Position numbers and translations under genes: made by a program. Shown one piece after another: positions 15,836 to 23,230 of a stretch of DNA of 64,000 nt (the first letter of the stretch is position 1; each line of letters opens with the position of its first letter). The notes under the pieces were generated by a model, which ran no database searches, was not told the origin of the DNA, and worked only from the letters and a program-made list of their open reading frames with translations. The DNA lies in contig CALXHR010000001.1 in NCBI GenBank assembly GCA_944388175.1, forward strand, positions 434,001 to 498,000. The letters are read 5' to 3'. Source of the DNA: an uncultured Gemmiger sp. GTDB lineage: Bacteria > Bacillota > Clostridia > Oscillospirales > Ruminococcaceae.

Positions 15836-16584
15836 AGTGGAAGATCGGCCGCACGACACTGGACGTACTGCCGCCGGTGAAGCGGTATATGCACGCCATC
15901 GAGCGGCGGCTGCACGCCGACCGCCAAACGCGCGTGCGCATCATGACGGAACTGGCCGGGGACTTCCAGAGCCGGCGCGAAGCCGGGCAGCGCGACGAGG
16001 AGATCATGGCCGAGCTGGGCACGCCCGAGGAGGTGGCCGCCCAGTTTAACGAGGCCCTGGGCGGCGAGGGCGCACGTCCCGCCAGCCGCTGGCGGTGGGC
16101 GTTTGTGGTGTTGGCCGTGCTGGTAGCGGCGGCTGTGTTGGGGCCGGATCTGGTCACCCTGCTTGCCGCAAGGCAGGCGGAGTCCATCGGGATCATCGGC
16201 GGCGCCGACGGACCTACCGCCATTTATGTGGCGGCCGGGCCGGCCGCAGGGTTTTCTCCCCTGGTGTTCTTGCCCTGGCTGCTGGGGTGCGCCGCCGGTT
16301 TTCTGCTGCCTACCTGGCGGGACCCCAACGCTTGCCAAGGGTATGCGCCCTCCCTGCTGTTGAGCGGGCTGGGTCTGCTGCCCCTTCCTGTCCTCGCATT
16401 GCTTTTTGCTGCCATAAGCGTTGCAGACGGTTTTCACGTTGGCGACTGGGTATCCTCTCTTCCCCTCTTGCTCGGCCTTTCGGCCTATTGCGGGGCGCTG
16501 TTGAGTGGGATTGTTTTTTGCCGGGCTTTGTATACCCGGCGCCGGAACCGTAAGAACGCCGGGCAGGGTGCCGAAAAAAAGTAA
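15832..16584 (+). CDS. HAAS-domain membrane protein with a GIIGGADGPTAIY motif
   Basis: A 250-residue protein. Residues 1-75 form a HAAS/DUF1700-like helical domain (ELGTPEEVAAQFNEAL), the standard partner of PadR in operons such as this. It is followed by four predicted helices (about 86-108, 140-160, 172-195, 208-230) and a basic tail. After the first helix comes SIGIIGGADGPTAIYVA (about 118-134), which matches the Na+-site motif of oxaloacetate decarboxylase beta subunits, although the rest is unrelated and far too short. Function unknown; PadR-HAAS pairs often control envelope stress or transport genes. Confidence 0.75.
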   Translation: MKWKIGRTTLDVLPPVKRYMHAIERRLHADRQTRVRIMTELAGDFQSRREAGQRDEEIMAELGTPEEVAAQFNEALGGEGARPASRWRWAFVVLAVLVAAAVLGPDLVTLLAARQAESIGIIGGADGPTAIYVAAGPAAGFSPLVFLPWLLGCAAGFLLPTWRDPNACQGYAPSLLLSGLGLLPLPVLALLFAAISVADGFHVGDWVSSLPLLLGLSAYCGALLSGIVFCRALYTRRRNRKNAGQGAEKK

Positions 16585-16590
16585 AGAAAA

Positions 16591-16622
16591 ATGCAAAGCG
16601 GGATTGACAACCCCGCTTTTGC
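16591..16622 (+). terminator. Hairpin after the HAAS gene, overlapping the tRNA-Ser promoter
   Basis: AAAGCGGG and CCCGCTTT form an 8-bp stem followed by TTGCTT. The loop contains the TTGACA -35 of the tRNA-Ser promoter. Confidence 0.6.
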
Positions 16623-16632
16623 TTGCTATAAT
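16604..16632 (+). promoter_or_regulatory. Consensus sigma-A promoter of the tRNA-Ser pair
   Basis: TTGACA (16604-16609), 17 nt, TATAAT (16627-16632), a perfect match to consensus. Confidence 0.92.
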
Positions 16633-16660
16633 AATACACGCATTTGGCGGCAGCCACTGT

Positions 16661-16751
16661 GGAGAGGTGTCCGAGTGGTTTATGGAACTGGTCTTGAAAA
16701 CCAGCGATCTGCGCGAGCGGACCATGGGTTCGAATCCCATCCTCTCCGCCA
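16661..16751 (+). tRNA. tRNA-Ser (anticodon TGA)
   Basis: A 91-nt class II tRNA with a long variable arm and encoded CCA. Acceptor GGAGAGG pairs with CCTCTCC, and the anticodon stem CTGGT/ACCAG encloses CTTGAAA, giving UGA, which reads UCN serine codons. Confidence 0.96.
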
Positions 16752-16790
16752 TTTTATATAAAAAAGTGAATAATCTATCACTTTGACTGT

Positions 16791-16881
16791 GGAGTAATAC
16801 TCAAGAGGTCGAAGAGGCGCCCCTGCTAAGGGCGTAGGGTGCGAAAGTGCCGCGAGGGTTCAAATCCCTCTTACTCCGCCA
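16791..16881 (+). tRNA. tRNA-Ser (anticodon GCT)
   Basis: A 91-nt class II tRNA with encoded CCA. Acceptor GGAGTAA pairs with TTACTCC; the anticodon stem CGCCC/GGGCG encloses CTGCTAA, giving GCU for AGC/AGU serine codons. It lies 39 nt after the first tRNA-Ser without its own promoter, so both are likely cut from one transcript. Confidence 0.96.
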
Positions 16882-16886
16882 AAAGA

Positions 16887-16937
16887 AAAACCCGCATAAC
16901 AGCCTATAAAAGGCGTAGTTATGTGGGTTTTCTTGCT
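16887..16937 (+). terminator. Terminator after the tRNA-Ser pair
   Basis: AAACCCGCATAAC (16888-16900) pairs with GTTATGTGGGTTT with one G-U, followed by TTCTTGCTTTCTT. Confidence 0.85.
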
Positions 16938-17249
16938 TTCTTATTGTTCCGTTTTGTGCCGTTTTGCGGCTGTTTTCGGGTCGTAAATGGGTCGTAAACG
17001 GGGCAAAAGGTCGTAAAAAGGTCGTAAGATTTGAGACCGTTGCAGTCCCCCGTTTTGCACTTGCATATCCCACATTTATACAGTTTTGCGTGCTTTTTGC
17101 GCAAAGCGCCTTGCCCCTGTACCCTTTTGCCGAGGTGCAGGAGCAGGGTCGTGGTTTTCAGTTGGCAAAATGAACCATTCTAGATTGTGCAGGCAGCACA
17201 AAAGGCCCCTGATGCAAAAATATTCGATTTGGGTAGGAGTGGCGTGACG
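16938..17249. other. AT-rich intergenic stretch with repeated GGTCGTAA, possible integration scar
   Basis: No convincing gene. GGTCGTAA occurs four times at 16979, 16990, 17009 and 17020, spaced 11, 19 and 11 nt; just before, GCCGTTTTG-like units repeat (16949-16968). Position directly after tRNA genes and the change in base composition suggest the edge of an old integrated element. No second copy of a tRNA 3' end is visible downstream. Short open frames here look incidental. Confidence 0.4.
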
Positions 17250-17275
17250 TCAGCGGTGCCACTCCTGTTTTTCTT
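17234..17275 (+). terminator. Hairpin with a T-run in the IS remnant
   Basis: AGGAGTGGC (17236-17244) pairs with GCCACTCCT, followed on the plus strand by GTTTTTCTTT. It overlaps the end of the decayed transposase and may be part of the IS terminus or a terminator. Confidence 0.5.
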
Positions 17276-17441
17276 TAGATAGACGCGCTTGTATGTAATA
17301 ATGGATATAAAACTTAGCTTCTAAGAAGGTTACTGGTTTGTGGCGGTAAATACATTCTGCTTTGAGGAAAGAAAAGAAATTTTCTGTCATTGCATTGCTA
17401 TACGAGTTTCCACGCCTTGACATCGAAGGTGTAATGCCGTA
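17250..17441 (-). pseudogene. IS3-family transposase, C-terminal remnant
   Basis: Translation of the minus strand gives Y-GITPSMSRRGNSYSNAMTEN, then FFSFLKAECIYRHKP and TFLEAKFYIHYY. This is the end of the DDE integrase core of IS3/IS150-type transposases, with the conserved SMSR.GN...N...E.FF..LK. including the final catalytic Glu. An in-frame TAA lies directly upstream (17442-17444), nothing recognisable precedes it, and the usual Y-N-x-x-R-x-x C-terminus is lost through an apparent frameshift. No inverted terminal repeats could be placed. It is a dead fragment and marks past insertion in this island. Confidence 0.7.
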
Positions 17442-17531
17442 TTATTGAGTTAGGTTAAAGCACACTTCTGAAATATAATATATAGAATAGAACCCCTTGG
17501 TCGTTGTGGAACTATAACTTCGCGGGGAAAA

Positions 17532-18263
17532 GTGATTGTAATAATGAATGTGGAGGAACTAAAAATACACGCAGCAAAAATTGCGACTGTATTGCTTTCC
17601 GGCGGTATGCTAGTGGCCTGCGGTCAAGAAGCCACCGCGCCGGAAATCCAGATGCAGGTCGCGGACGGCTACATACAATATTTTAACGGCGCCGATTGGG
17701 AGAATCTGATTGCTGTTGAAGATCTTCGCGGCCCGCAGGGTGAACCCGGCCAGGACGGCAAAGATGGCAAAGATGGCAAAGACGGTGCCGACGGCATTGA
17801 TGGTAAAGATGGCGCGACAGGCGCGCAAGGTCCTGCCGGAGCCAAAGGTGAAACGGGCGCTACCGGTCCCGCCGGGCAGGATGGTGTAAACGGTGCGAAC
17901 GGCCGGGATGGGCGCGACGGCTCTGACGGGTCCGGCGCGGTGCCTTGCAACCATGTCTACCGCCAAGTCTCACAAGTTGTCAATACTCTCGAATCCTATG
18001 AGGACGGAAGTAGCTTACTCCGCAGGACCTACACGCTAATTTGTGATAAGTGTGGCACGCAGACCATCATGTACTACGACTTTGATAAGCCGGCCCTCAC
18101 ATCGCCGTCCTCTCCAACCTCTGAGGTAACGCCGACACCAGAAACAACTCCAACATCAGCTCCTGATCCAACGCCAGGACCTACAGCAACCTTACCCTCA
18201 CCTTCTCCAATCCCTTCTCCGTCACCCTCGCCTACCCCCTCGGTCAACGAAAACAATTGCTGA
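17532..18263 (+). CDS. Collagen-like lipoprotein
   Basis: A predicted surface lipoprotein of 243 residues. A short signal region ends in the lipobox LLSGGMLVACG (Cys about 30). After a linker come 23 uninterrupted Gly-X-Y triplets (GPQ GEP GQD GKD ... about residues 66-134) rich in Lys-Asp, a composition used by bacterial collagens to stabilise triple helices without hydroxyproline. Then follows a small domain with four or five Cys/His (PCNHVY, CDKCG), perhaps metal-binding, and a Pro-Thr-Ser tail. The start is uncertain: GTG at 17532 or ATG at 17544, neither with an ideal ribosome binding site. It lies in the AT-rich island beside an IS remnant, suggesting acquisition. Likely a surface or adhesion role. 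Confidence 0.75.
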   Translation: MIVIMNVEELKIHAAKIATVLLSGGMLVACGQEATAPEIQMQVADGYIQYFNGADWENLIAVEDLRGPQGEPGQDGKDGKDGKDGADGIDGKDGATGAQGPAGAKGETGATGPAGQDGVNGANGRDGRDGSDGSGAVPCNHVYRQVSQVVNTLESYEDGSSLLRRTYTLICDKCGTQTIMYYDFDKPALTSPSSPTSEVTPTPETTPTSAPDPTPGPTATLPSPSPIPSPSPSPTPSVNENNC

Positions 18264-18265
18264 AA

Positions 18266-18302
18266 GCAGCGCCGCATCCCCTTTGCAGGGGTGCGGCGCT
18301 GC
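18266..18302. terminator. Convergent terminator between the collagen-like gene and the DUF898 gene
   Basis: GCAGCGCCGCA and TGCGGCGCTGC form a long stem with a CCCC/GGGG extension and a TTTG loop. It sits between two converging genes. Confidence 0.75.
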
Positions 18303-18326
18303 GTTTCGCTTATGAATTTTTATGCA

Positions 18327-18632
18327 TCAGCTCGCAAAGTGCGTGTGCTTGGTTTTCCATTTGCGCAGCGCGATAGCCAGCCAGAAGCTGAAAATGCCCA
18401 GCGTTATGATGGTCAGCAGCAGCCATTTGATCCAGTTGCCGAACAGTTGCAGCGCCGTGCCGTCGAAATACAGGCGGCGGCCGTCGATGACCGTGTGCTT
18501 GACCTCCCAGTTGTAGACCATGCAAAACGCCCACGGGTAGCAGATGCCGAACGTGCAGACCGTGATGAGGATACCCAGCAGCCGCCAGCCGATGAGCTGT
18601 AACAGGCCGCCGTCAAAGTACGAGTTTCCCAT
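18327..18632 (-). CDS. DUF898-like small membrane protein
   Basis: A 101-residue protein with two halves that look alike: SYFDGGLLQLIGWRLLGILI followed by a helix, then YFDGTALQLFGNWIKWLLLT followed by a helix, each beginning with the Y-F-D-G that marks DUF898 (YjgN) repeats. Function is unknown. The start has AGGGAGG. It is 25 nt downstream of ansA and is the last gene of the nifS-thiI-cinA-SpoIID-ansA string. Confidence 0.7.
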   Translation of the reverse strand: MGNSYFDGGLLQLIGWRLLGILITVCTFGICYPWAFCMVYNWEVKHTVIDGRRLYFDGTALQLFGNWIKWLLLTIITLGIFSFWLAIALRKWKTKHTHFAS

Positions 18633-18657
18633 AACTTCCTCCCTGTTTTTGCCTTGT

Positions 18658-19677
18658 TTATGTTTGCGCCGGTTCCTCGGCCGGCAGCAGGATATCGCTG
18701 GCCACCGGCGTCAAAAACCGCGTGCGGAACGCCGCGAGGTCGGGGCATTGCGGCAGCAGGTGCATCGTCTTGGTGACGACGGCTTCCAGCGTCATATCGT
18801 AGGCTTCGATGACGCCGTAGGCCTGCTTGATCTGGTGGCCCACCTGGTAGACGCTCATGTCGCTGCCCTCGTAGATGACCTGCGTCGTCATGATGACGAC
18901 CTTGCCGGCCTCAACCCAGGCGCCGACTTCCTGCGCAAAATCGGCCGTGGCGTAGTACGGCACGCCGCCGACGCCGAAACCTTCGACAATGAGGGCGCGG
19001 TGGGCCGGGCGCAGCAGGCGCAGCACGTCGGGCCGGATGCCGGGGATGAGTTTGAGCACAAACACCGCCGGGTCCAGCGCCAGGCTGGCCTGCGGCACGC
19101 CCAGGCCCTGCGGCATGGGCAGCACGGGGTAGACTTTGCCGTCGCGGATGTGGGCGACCTCCGGGTAGCCGATGCTGGAAAAAGCATGGTAGCTTTTGGT
19201 GCGCAGCTTTTTGGCGCGGGTGCCCAGCATGACCTGGCCGTCGAACACGATGGTGACACCCCACGCGCAGGACGATGCCGCGTAGCGGAAGGCGTCCAGC
19301 AAATTGCGGCGGCCGTCGGTCTCGCGCTCGCCGATGGAGTTCTGCGCGCCGGTGAGCACGATGGGCTTGCGCGAAGCGGGCAGCATATAGCTGAGCGCGG
19401 CGGCCGTGTAGGCCATGGTATCGGTGCCGTGGGTGATGACGAAGCCGTCGTAGGCGTCGTAGGCATCGCGGATGGCGGCCGCGATGGTGCGCCAGTGGTC
19501 CGGGTGGACGTTGGTGCTGTCGAGCTGGAACAGTTGCCGCGTCTCGACCTGGCAGACGTCCTCGATCTCGGGCACGGTGCGCAGCAGTTCCCGGGAAGTC
19601 AGCTGCGGGACTTTGCCCTCGTCGGTTTTTAAAGTAGCGATGGTGCCGCCGGTGGCCAGCATCAGAATCTTTTTCAT
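18658..19677 (-). CDS. ansA: Type I (cytoplasmic) L-asparaginase
   Basis: Hydrolyses L-asparagine to aspartate and ammonia. The 339-residue protein carries both signature loops: MLATGGTIAT near the N-terminus with the nucleophilic Thr, and VITHGTDTMAYTA with the second Thr-Asp pair; a conserved Lys-containing segment VLTGAQNS follows. No signal peptide is present, which fits type I. The start at 19675-19677 (MKKILMLATGG) follows GAAAGGACC. It is about 105 nt downstream of the SpoIID composite with a hairpin in between. Confidence 0.92.
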   Translation of the reverse strand: MKKILMLATGGTIATLKTDEGKVPQLTSRELLRTVPEIEDVCQVETRQLFQLDSTNVHPDHWRTIAAAIRDAYDAYDGFVITHGTDTMAYTAAALSYMLPASRKPIVLTGAQNSIGERETDGRRNLLDAFRYAASSCAWGVTIVFDGQVMLGTRAKKLRTKSYHAFSSIGYPEVAHIRDGKVYPVLPMPQGLGVPQASLALDPAVFVLKLIPGIRPDVLRLLRPAHRALIVEGFGVGGVPYYATADFAQEVGAWVEAGKVVIMTTQVIYEGSDMSVYQVGHQIKQAYGVIEAYDMTLEAVVTKTMHLLPQCPDLAAFRTRFLTPVASDILLPAEEPAQT

Positions 19678-19734
19678 CGGGCAGGTCCTTTCCTCTCCCC
19701 TGCTGCGTCCGGGCAGCCCGGCGCAGGTCACACG

Positions 19735-19767
19735 TTTGCCCCGCTGTTGGTTTCGCAGCGGGGCAAA
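19735..19767. terminator. Hairpin between the SpoIID composite and ansA
   Basis: A perfect 12-bp stem, TTTGCCCCGCTG with CAGCGGGGCAAA. No T-run follows on the minus strand, so it may be an attenuator or RNA processing/stability element rather than a full terminator. Confidence 0.5.
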
Positions 19768-19783
19768 GGTAGGTATTTGGGTT

Positions 19784-22700
19784 TTAATAGGTCGTGATGG
19801 ATGCGCCGGGGTAGTAGTGCAGCAAAATATCCTGGTAGCCCCAGCCGTTTTGCGCATAGCCGATGGCGCCCCACTGGCTCATACCGCAGCCGTGGCCGTA
19901 GCCGTACACATCAAAGATAAAGCAGTCGGAACCGGCATCGTAGCTGACGGTGAAGCACTGGCTGCGCAGGCTGCGGCCGTCGACACTCTGGCGTGCAAGC
20001 AGGTTTTCGCGGAACCAGCGGCCGCTGACGGTATCGCAGTTGCCGTCCGGCCCGACCTGGATCTTAGCCACCCAGCCGTACTGGTTGGCCGACACGATCT
20101 TGAACCAGTTGTTGGGGTCGACGCCCGAAAGGTCGATGTCCATTTCGGCCTTGATGCGGTCCTGCAGCGTCTGGCGCGAGAAGCGCGCCGTGCCGCTGGT
20201 ATTGCCGTTGGTGTTCCAGTTGCTGGCCACCGACTGGTCATAGGGGCTGTCCACCGCCTGCAGCCAGGGGCGGTCGTTGCCCCAGACGTCGGCCGCCGAC
20301 GCCGTTCCGGTGCTGGCCGACGCAAAATACGGCGTAAAGCAGACCTGGCCGTTGTAGGTCAGCAGCACGCGCGCGACTTCCCGCGCAGCGGACAGGGCTG
20401 TCTCTCCCGGCGTGGTGCCGGCCACCGACGGATAGCCCGACTGGCTGAGAATCCAGCAATGGGTGGCGACGCACTGCGCCTTGTAGGCTTCGGCCGGGGC
20501 GTTGGAACCGAGCTCGTTCTGGGCGACCATGGCCAGGCACTGCACCAGGTCCATCGTCTGGGCGGTGCCGTTCATCGTCACGTTGATGGTCTCGCCTTCC
20601 GCCGTTGCGCCGCCCTCCGGCGTGGGGGTACTTTCGCTTGCGGGGGCGCTCTCACTCTGCGCAGCGCTTTCGCTTTCCGGCGGGGTTTCGGTCGGCGCCG
20701 GGGTCGCGGTCGGCGTTGGTGTAGCCGCGACCTGGTCCACCGTGACGGTCTGCTCGGGCAGACTGCCCTCGGCCCCCTGATTGAGGTCGGACTCGGTCTC
20801 GTTGCCGGACCCCGCCACGTCGGTCAGGCCGGCCAGCAGCTTGTCGGCGCCGGCCAGCAGCGCGTCGGTCGTTGCCTGCAGGTCGTCGATCGCATCGCCT
20901 ATGTCGCTGTTGTCAGTACTGCCCCCGGCAGTTCCCTGCGGCTGGCCGCGGTTGGCCGCAGCCGCCGCGCTCTGCTGGGCGTAGCGGTCGACGCTGGCCC
21001 CCAGCAGGCTGGCGACGGCCGGCATCGGCTGGTTTTTGCGCTGGTACTGCAAAGCCGTCAGCAGCGGCTGCTCGGTCGCCGTGATGGAAGCGCCGTCCAG
21101 CGCTGCGGTTTCTTCCTCTTCGATCAGGCGGCCGGTGATGCAGAGCCGCACGTCCTGTTCGTCGGTGGTGGTCGTCAGCGTCAGGAACTGCGAGCGGTCG
21201 CCGACTTCCACGCCGGTATCCCACAGGCTGCGCGTCTGGATGCCCGCCACAAACGAAAGGTAGTCGTAATACTGCGAAAGATCGGTGCTGCCGTAGAGGT
21301 CAAACGCGCCCTCGCCTTCCTCGGCCGGGTCCCAATAGTAGACGGCCAGCACCTTAAAGCGGTACGACGTCCCCGGCAGATACAGCGTGAAGCCGCTGTT
21401 TTCTTTGATGGCATCCTCCTGCGCCAGAACGGCGTAGGTATCGCCGGTGCATTCCAGCACGGTGTTGCCGGGCGTCGGCTGCGCCAGCGCGTTGGCGGTG
21501 GCAAAGCGCGTAAGGGGCTGCACGCTGCCGTCCTGCTTCGGTTCCGGCTGGGTGCCGGCGGCATAGACCAGCGCGCCGTCCAGCCCGGGCCAGCCCAGGT
21601 ACCCGACCGTGCCGGGACGCTTTTGCAGGGCTTTGTCCAGGTAGGCTGCAGCGGTTTCGTCATACAGCGTGGTGCCGTAGCTGCGAGCGGCCGGGCGCGC
21701 GCCAAGGTCATTGCGGAAGAACCACCACAGCGCCCCGGCCCCGGCCAGCACCAGCAACAGCAGCACGACCAGAACCAGAATTACGCTGCGCCGGCGGCGG
21801 CGCTCGCTGCGTTCGATCATGGCCAGGCTGCGGTTGCGCAGGCTTTGGGCGGGGTCGGCGTCCTGCGGCGCGGGCTGCGGTTTGCGGCTGCGGGGTTGGG
21901 GGGTGTCTGCCTGGACGGCGGCGGCTTCTTCCTCCGAGAACAGGCGCGTGGCGGCGCGGCTGAAATCCCGCGCGCTGGTGGTGCGCCCGGCCGCCGCGTC
22001 GGCGTCATCGGCTGCCTGGGCGGCGGCCAGCGTCTGCGGGTCCAACTCTGCCGAGAAATCCGGGATATCGCCGTCCAGAATCGACGGCGCCGGTGTTTCG
22101 TGCGCAGCAGGACGGGGCGCCGCGGCAGGCTGGCGCACAATGCGGCGGCTGCGCGACGCAGCGGCTGCCTGCGGGCCGGCGGTCTCGATCTGCAGCGGGT
22201 CGGCGGCGGGCTGCGCTGCCTGCACTGGGGAGAGATCGGTCTCAAACTGGATGGTGCCCACCGGCACCGCCGGGGACGGACCGGTATGCAGGCGGCGGCC
22301 CGGCTGCTGCGGCTGCTGCGGCTGCGACGGCGGGCTGGCCGGCTGGGGCGGTTCGGCGGTATCAAAGTCCATCATGGGTTCAAAATCCGCCGTGTGGTCG
22401 GGTTCTTTGGTGGCGGGGGTGCGCCGCCGCAGCGAAAAACGCACGGTGTTGCCGCGCGGCTGGCCGGCTTCCGACACGAGCAGCAGCGGGCGCTCTTTGC
22501 CGGGGCGGAACGTGATGCAGGCATCGGTCAGGCGCAGCCCCTGCAGGCGGCGGCGCAACAGGTCCAGAATCTGGTTGGCGATGGCGGCGTCGCTGCGCTC
22601 GGGCGGCAGCGCGCAGGCCACGGCCCCGCTGCGGTCGCAGAGGAGCACAAACGGCCCCTGCCCCACCGTAGCCGGCATGTAGGCGGCGGCAAAATCGGCG

Positions 22701-23209
22701 CCGGTAGCCTGCAGCGCCGTGACAGCGCGGCCGGCCGCCGCCTGCACGACGTCACCGGGGAATTTTTTGAGCAGCTGCGGCGGCACCTGAATTTGCCGCT
22801 GATGCTGGGGATCGGCATAACTCTCGGTGCCAAAGTCAAAGACGGCCTCGCTGTGGGGCAGCGGCTGCAGCACACTGCCCAGCAGGCGGCCGGTGGTCTC
22901 GTCCACCGCCACCAGCAGTTTGCGCTTTTTCAGCAGCAGGTCCAGCGTGGCCTGGGCCAGACTGGTCTCGCCCTCAGCAAAAACATCATCGCCAAACTTG
23001 GCGCGCAGTTTCTGGACCCAGCGGTCGCAGTACTGCTCGGCCATGGCGCGGTTGGGCGCGCTGACCTGCACGCAGACGGCAAACTCGCCGTCGCGTTCCA
23101 GCAGGCGCAGCCCGGGGCAGCCGTCCGCGCGGGCCTGGCGCAAAACCGCCGACACCTCGGCGGCCGTCGGGCCAAAAACGCGCAGGATTTTGAGTTGTGT
23201 GTTGACCAT
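19784..23209 (-). CDS. Composite membrane protein: CinA-like pseudodomain, TM helix, sortase-B-like pseudodomain, SpoIID/LytB domain
   Basis: A 1141-residue protein. Residues about 10-225 resemble the KH-like and C-terminal amidohydrolase parts of the neighbouring CinA, but the nucleophile motif ESCTGG is replaced by DETTGR (103-108). Residues 230-470 are Pro/Gln/Ala-rich and probably disordered. A transmembrane helix follows after RRRRR (about 475-498). Residues about 510-700 look like a class B sortase fold, ending FLTLTTTTDEQDVRL, where the family has STC, so the catalytic Cys is absent. A Pro/Thr/Ser linker leads to a SpoIID/LytB domain (about 870-1141) with the catalytic-type Glu in AQNELG (899), FYHSSSGG-like YFASASTG and GYGHGCGMSQWGA. 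SpoIID domains are lytic transglycosylases acting on peptidoglycan stripped of stem peptides. The start follows GAAAGG, 21 nt after cinA. Domain calls other than SpoIID are by-eye comparisons. Confidence 0.75.
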   Translation of the reverse strand: MVNTQLKILRVFGPTAAEVSAVLRQARADGCPGLRLLERDGEFAVCVQVSAPNRAMAEQYCDRWVQKLRAKFGDDVFAEGETSLAQATLDLLLKKRKLLVAVDETTGRLLGSVLQPLPHSEAVFDFGTESYADPQHQRQIQVPPQLLKKFPGDVVQAAAGRAVTALQATGADFAAAYMPATVGQGPFVLLCDRSGAVACALPPERSDAAIANQILDLLRRRLQGLRLTDACITFRPGKERPLLLVSEAGQPRGNTVRFSLRRRTPATKEPDHTADFEPMMDFDTAEPPQPASPPSQPQQPQQPGRRLHTGPSPAVPVGTIQFETDLSPVQAAQPAADPLQIETAGPQAAAASRSRRIVRQPAAAPRPAAHETPAPSILDGDIPDFSAELDPQTLAAAQAADDADAAAGRTTSARDFSRAATRLFSEEEAAAVQADTPQPRSRKPQPAPQDADPAQSLRNRSLAMIERSERRRRRSVILVLVVLLLLVLAGAGALWWFFRNDLGARPAARSYGTTLYDETAAAYLDKALQKRPGTVGYLGWPGLDGALVYAAGTQPEPKQDGSVQPLTRFATANALAQPTPGNTVLECTGDTYAVLAQEDAIKENSGFTLYLPGTSYRFKVLAVYYWDPAEEGEGAFDLYGSTDLSQYYDYLSFVAGIQTRSLWDTGVEVGDRSQFLTLTTTTDEQDVRLCITGRLIEEEETAALDGASITATEQPLLTALQYQRKNQPMPAVASLLGASVDRYAQQSAAAAANRGQPQGTAGGSTDNSDIGDAIDDLQATTDALLAGADKLLAGLTDVAGSGNETESDLNQGAEGSLPEQTVTVDQVAATPTPTATPAPTETPPESESAAQSESAPASESTPTPEGGATAEGETINVTMNGTAQTMDLVQCLAMVAQNELGSNAPAEAYKAQCVATHCWILSQSGYPSVAGTTPGETALSAAREVARVLLTYNGQVCFTPYFASASTGTASAADVWGNDRPWLQAVDSPYDQSVASNWNTNGNTSGTARFSRQTLQDRIKAEMDIDLSGVDPNNWFKIVSANQYGWVAKIQVGPDGNCDTVSGRWFRENLLARQSVDGRSLRSQCFTVSYDAGSDCFIFDVYGYGHGCGMSQWGAIGYAQNGWGYQDILLHYYPGASITTY

Positions 23210-23230
23210 GATGTGCCTTTCTTTCGTAAG

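Noticed and set aside
16801-17173. Short frames around the tRNA-Ser terminator and GGTCGTAA repeats
   Set aside because: They run through the tRNA, the terminator and the repeats and lack family features; I found no integrase core residues.
16661-18263. Intact prophage or integrative element
   Set aside because: No integrase, structural or conjugation genes and no duplicated tRNA end; only an IS fragment and one lipoprotein gene.
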